This document shows positions 7,462-8,275 of a DNA stretch of 8,275 bases, one piece after another. The notes under the pieces were generated by a model. It had not been told where the DNA came from. It saw only the letters and a list, made by a program, of their open reading frames with translations, and ran no database searches. How positions within the stretch are numbered: the first letter of the stretch is position 1; each line of letters starts with the position of its first letter. Source of the stretch: Actinomycetota bacterium (GTDB lineage: Bacteria; Actinomycetota; Thermoleophilia; Miltoncostaeales; Miltoncostaeaceae). The position numbers and the translations under genes were made by a program. The stretch spans positions 1 to 8,275 of the forward strand of contig SYFI01000061.1 in NCBI GenBank assembly GCA_005800465.1. Direction: 5' to 3'.

Positions 7462-7623
7462 TTCTCGCCCAGCATACCCACCGGGGCCGGGCGCTCCGGC
7501 ACCTCGCGCACGGTCTATGGCCCGACGCCTGGGTGTCCCGGCCTCCGCGCGCGGGAGGGGCATGGCGTCGATCTGGCCTGGGCGAATAGACGAGGCGGCG
7601 CCGGGTGTGTGACCGGCACTGGG
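7462..7623 (-). other. Stop-less Pro/Arg/Ala-rich stretch between prepilin peptidase and aroC
   Basis: After the last membrane helix of the prepilin peptidase (about residue 163), about 54 further codons run in frame to the aroC ATG with no stop. The translation is low-complexity (Pro, Arg, Ala, Gly) and matches no domain I recognise. By hand count about 62% of third codon positions around it are G or C (60 codons), against 80% in the first 60 aroC codons, and AGG, ATA, CGA and ACA codons appear. This suggests intergenic sequence that happens to lack stops, or a young linker, rather than selected protein. Confidence 0.6.
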
Positions 7624-8115
7624 CGATCGGGTAACTGCTAAGGGCAGGATCATCAGCGGAAGCACAACTGCCACCAGCGCACCCACCGCAAGGAACGGCG
7701 CGAATGGCACCGCGGTGCCCCGGACCCGGCGCCCGTGCGCGGTGGCCCACGCCAGACCGCCCACGCACCCGGCCACCAACGCAACAAGCAGCGCTCCGAC
7801 GGCGGCTGGCCCCAGCGCGGCACCGATCAGCACCGCCAGCTTGGCATCCCCCATCCCCATGGCCTCGGGGCGCACGAGAGCCGGCACCATAAGCACCGCT
7901 CCCGCGACCACGGCCCAGCCAACCACCCCCCACCACGGCCCTACGCCCAGCGCACATCTCAATCCAAGCGTCACGGCGACCCCGGGAATCACCACCACGT
8001 CGGGAATCCGTCGCGTACGCAGGTCCGTGACCACGCAGATCCCCAACGCGATGGCCAGCACCACGAGGCCCGCAGCATCCGCCCATGAGGCTGGCCAATA
8101 GAAGACAAGGTCCAT
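7462..8115 (-). CDS. Type IV prepilin peptidase, A24 catalytic domain only; reads in frame into aroC
   Basis: An inner-membrane aspartic protease of the A24 family that removes leader peptides from type IV pilin-like precursors. The first ~163 residues hold about six hydrophobic segments (roughly 13-30, 40-58, 63-81, 92-106, 107-125, 140-162). Both catalytic aspartates are visible: D31 in VTDLRTRRIPD (29-39) and D90 in GMGDAKL (87-93), the GxGD motif. The N-terminal methyltransferase / Cys4 domain of PilD-type enzymes is absent, so it resembles TadV/CpaA or FlaK-like short forms. No pilin gene is in the window. The ATG at 8115 has no Shine-Dalgarno but has TAGCGT 6 nt upstream, so it may be leaderless. 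No stop occurs before aroC, so coordinates given here end just before the aroC ATG; read literally the frame gives one 604-residue protein ending at 6301. A lost stop, sequencing indel or true fusion are all possible. Confidence 0.8.
7471..7476 (-). promoter_or_regulatory. Possible -10 element for a separate aroC promoter
   Basis: On the minus strand TATGCT stands 9 nt before the aroC ATG, in the low-GC3 stretch after the prepilin peptidase. The same hexamer precedes the divergent RNase H gene. No -35 match is visible, so this is weak. Confidence 0.3.
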
Positions 8116-8121
8116 ACGGCG

Positions 8122-8127
8122 ACGCTA
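8122..8127 (-). promoter_or_regulatory. Candidate -10 element for the nine-gene operon (leaderless start)
   Basis: On the minus strand TAGCGT (TAnnnT) is followed by 6 nt and then the ATG at 8115. That spacing would put the transcription start at or next to the A of ATG, and it fits the absence of a Shine-Dalgarno. No clear -35 is seen about 17 nt further upstream. Confidence 0.45.
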
Positions 8128-8204
8128 GGCCTCGAAATGCCACGGGCAGTGACTCTCCTGTGCCACATCCCGTACGCCCCTGTACCAATTGGCCCCGGCG
8201 CTTC

Positions 8205-8210
8205 TATGCT
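8205..8210 (+). promoter_or_regulatory. Candidate -10 element for the divergent RNase HI gene (leaderless start)
   Basis: TATGCT (TAnnnT) is followed by 8 nt and the ATG at 8219. The 8 nt are pyrimidine-rich and contain no Shine-Dalgarno, as expected for a leaderless mRNA. The -35 region is not convincing; an 8-bp palindrome CCAATTGG lies just upstream at 8185-8192. Confidence 0.5.
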
Positions 8211-8218
8211 CCCCCGCC

Positions 8219-8275
8219 ATGAACGCCGCCTCAACCTCCTTCACTGTCGTCACCGATGGCGCCTGCTCTGGCACT
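8219..8275 (+). CDS. rnhA: N-terminus of a probable ribonuclease HI (cut by the window)
   Basis: Nineteen codons are present, giving a short N-terminal tail followed by FTVVTDGACSGT. A beta strand ending in TDGACSG is the hallmark first strand of RNase HI, and its Asp (D13) would be the first of the catalytic metal-binding carboxylates that cleave RNA in RNA-DNA hybrids. The usual next residues are NPGPGGW; here the residue after SG is Thr, the last complete codon in the window, so this cannot be checked further. The gene diverges from the minus-strand operon, with 103 bp between the two start codons. A TAnnnT box 8 nt before the ATG and the lack of a ribosome-binding site suggest a leaderless transcript. 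An RNase H-like domain in a larger protein is the main alternative. Confidence 0.68.
   Translation, partial: MNAASTSFTVVTDGACSGT

Noticed and set aside
6565..7641. 358-codon plus-strand open frame opposite aroC.
   Set aside because: Antisense to chorismate synthase with all signatures intact; the translation has no recognisable domain and no ribosome-binding site.
8143..8174. Possible hairpin in the divergent intergenic region (GGCA...TGCC and CGGG...CCCG pairs).
   Set aside because: Arms of only 4 bp, interrupted and without a T-run; not a credible terminator or riboswitch.
6944..8188. 414-codon minus-strand open frame overlapping the prepilin peptidase and aroC.
   Set aside because: It is an out-of-frame shadow; the peptidase GxGD motif and the chorismate synthase motifs are all in the other frame.
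1..8275. Search for tRNA, rRNA, CRISPR repeats, insertion-sequence ends or attachment sites.
   Set aside because: The window is packed with coding sequence on one strand, and I saw no direct-repeat arrays, terminal inverted repeats or tRNA-like folds.

Overview
The window is high-G+C bacterial DNA that is almost entirely coding. Nine genes lie head to tail on the minus strand, and one truncated gene diverges at the right edge. The gene order aroC-aroK-aroB-aroQ-pepQ-efp-accB-accC, many GTG starts, 1-4 bp stop/start overlaps, and promoter-like TAnnnT boxes placed 6-9 nt before start codons suggest an actinobacterium-like organism, perhaps from a deep lineage such as Thermoleophilia. That placement is an inference from context and could not be checked by search.

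Reading the minus strand from right to left: a six-helix type IV prepilin peptidase (A24 domain only) starts at 8115. It has no in-frame stop before chorismate synthase (aroC, 7461-6301). Then come shikimate kinase (aroK), 3-dehydroquinate synthase (aroB), type II 3-dehydroquinate dehydratase (aroQ), an M24 Xaa-Pro peptidase, elongation factor P (efp), an unusual accB, and the first 290 codons of biotin carboxylase (accC), cut by the left edge. Only the peptidase-efp junction has a gap (10 nt). On the plus strand, 8219-8275 encodes the first 19 residues of a probable RNase HI. The 103 bp between the divergent starts is the only intergenic region and carries a candidate leaderless promoter for each direction.

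Four genes supply the chorismate branch (DAHP to 3-dehydroquinate, 3-dehydroquinate to 3-dehydroshikimate, shikimate to shikimate 3-phosphate, EPSP to chorismate); aroE and aroA are not in the window. The left end supplies the biotin-carboxylation half of an acyl-CoA carboxylase; no carboxyltransferase subunit is present here.

The most striking observation is that the accB product is 579 residues instead of about 150. Its first ~410 residues look like the complete carboxyltransferase of the oxaloacetate decarboxylase alpha / pyruvate carboxylase / transcarboxylase 5S family. The carbamylated lysine, both metal-binding histidines and several substrate-site residues are replaced, while the C-terminal biotin domain is intact. 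This looks like a pseudo-carboxyltransferase fused to a working biotin carrier. The second notable feature is the stop-less junction between the prepilin peptidase and aroC.
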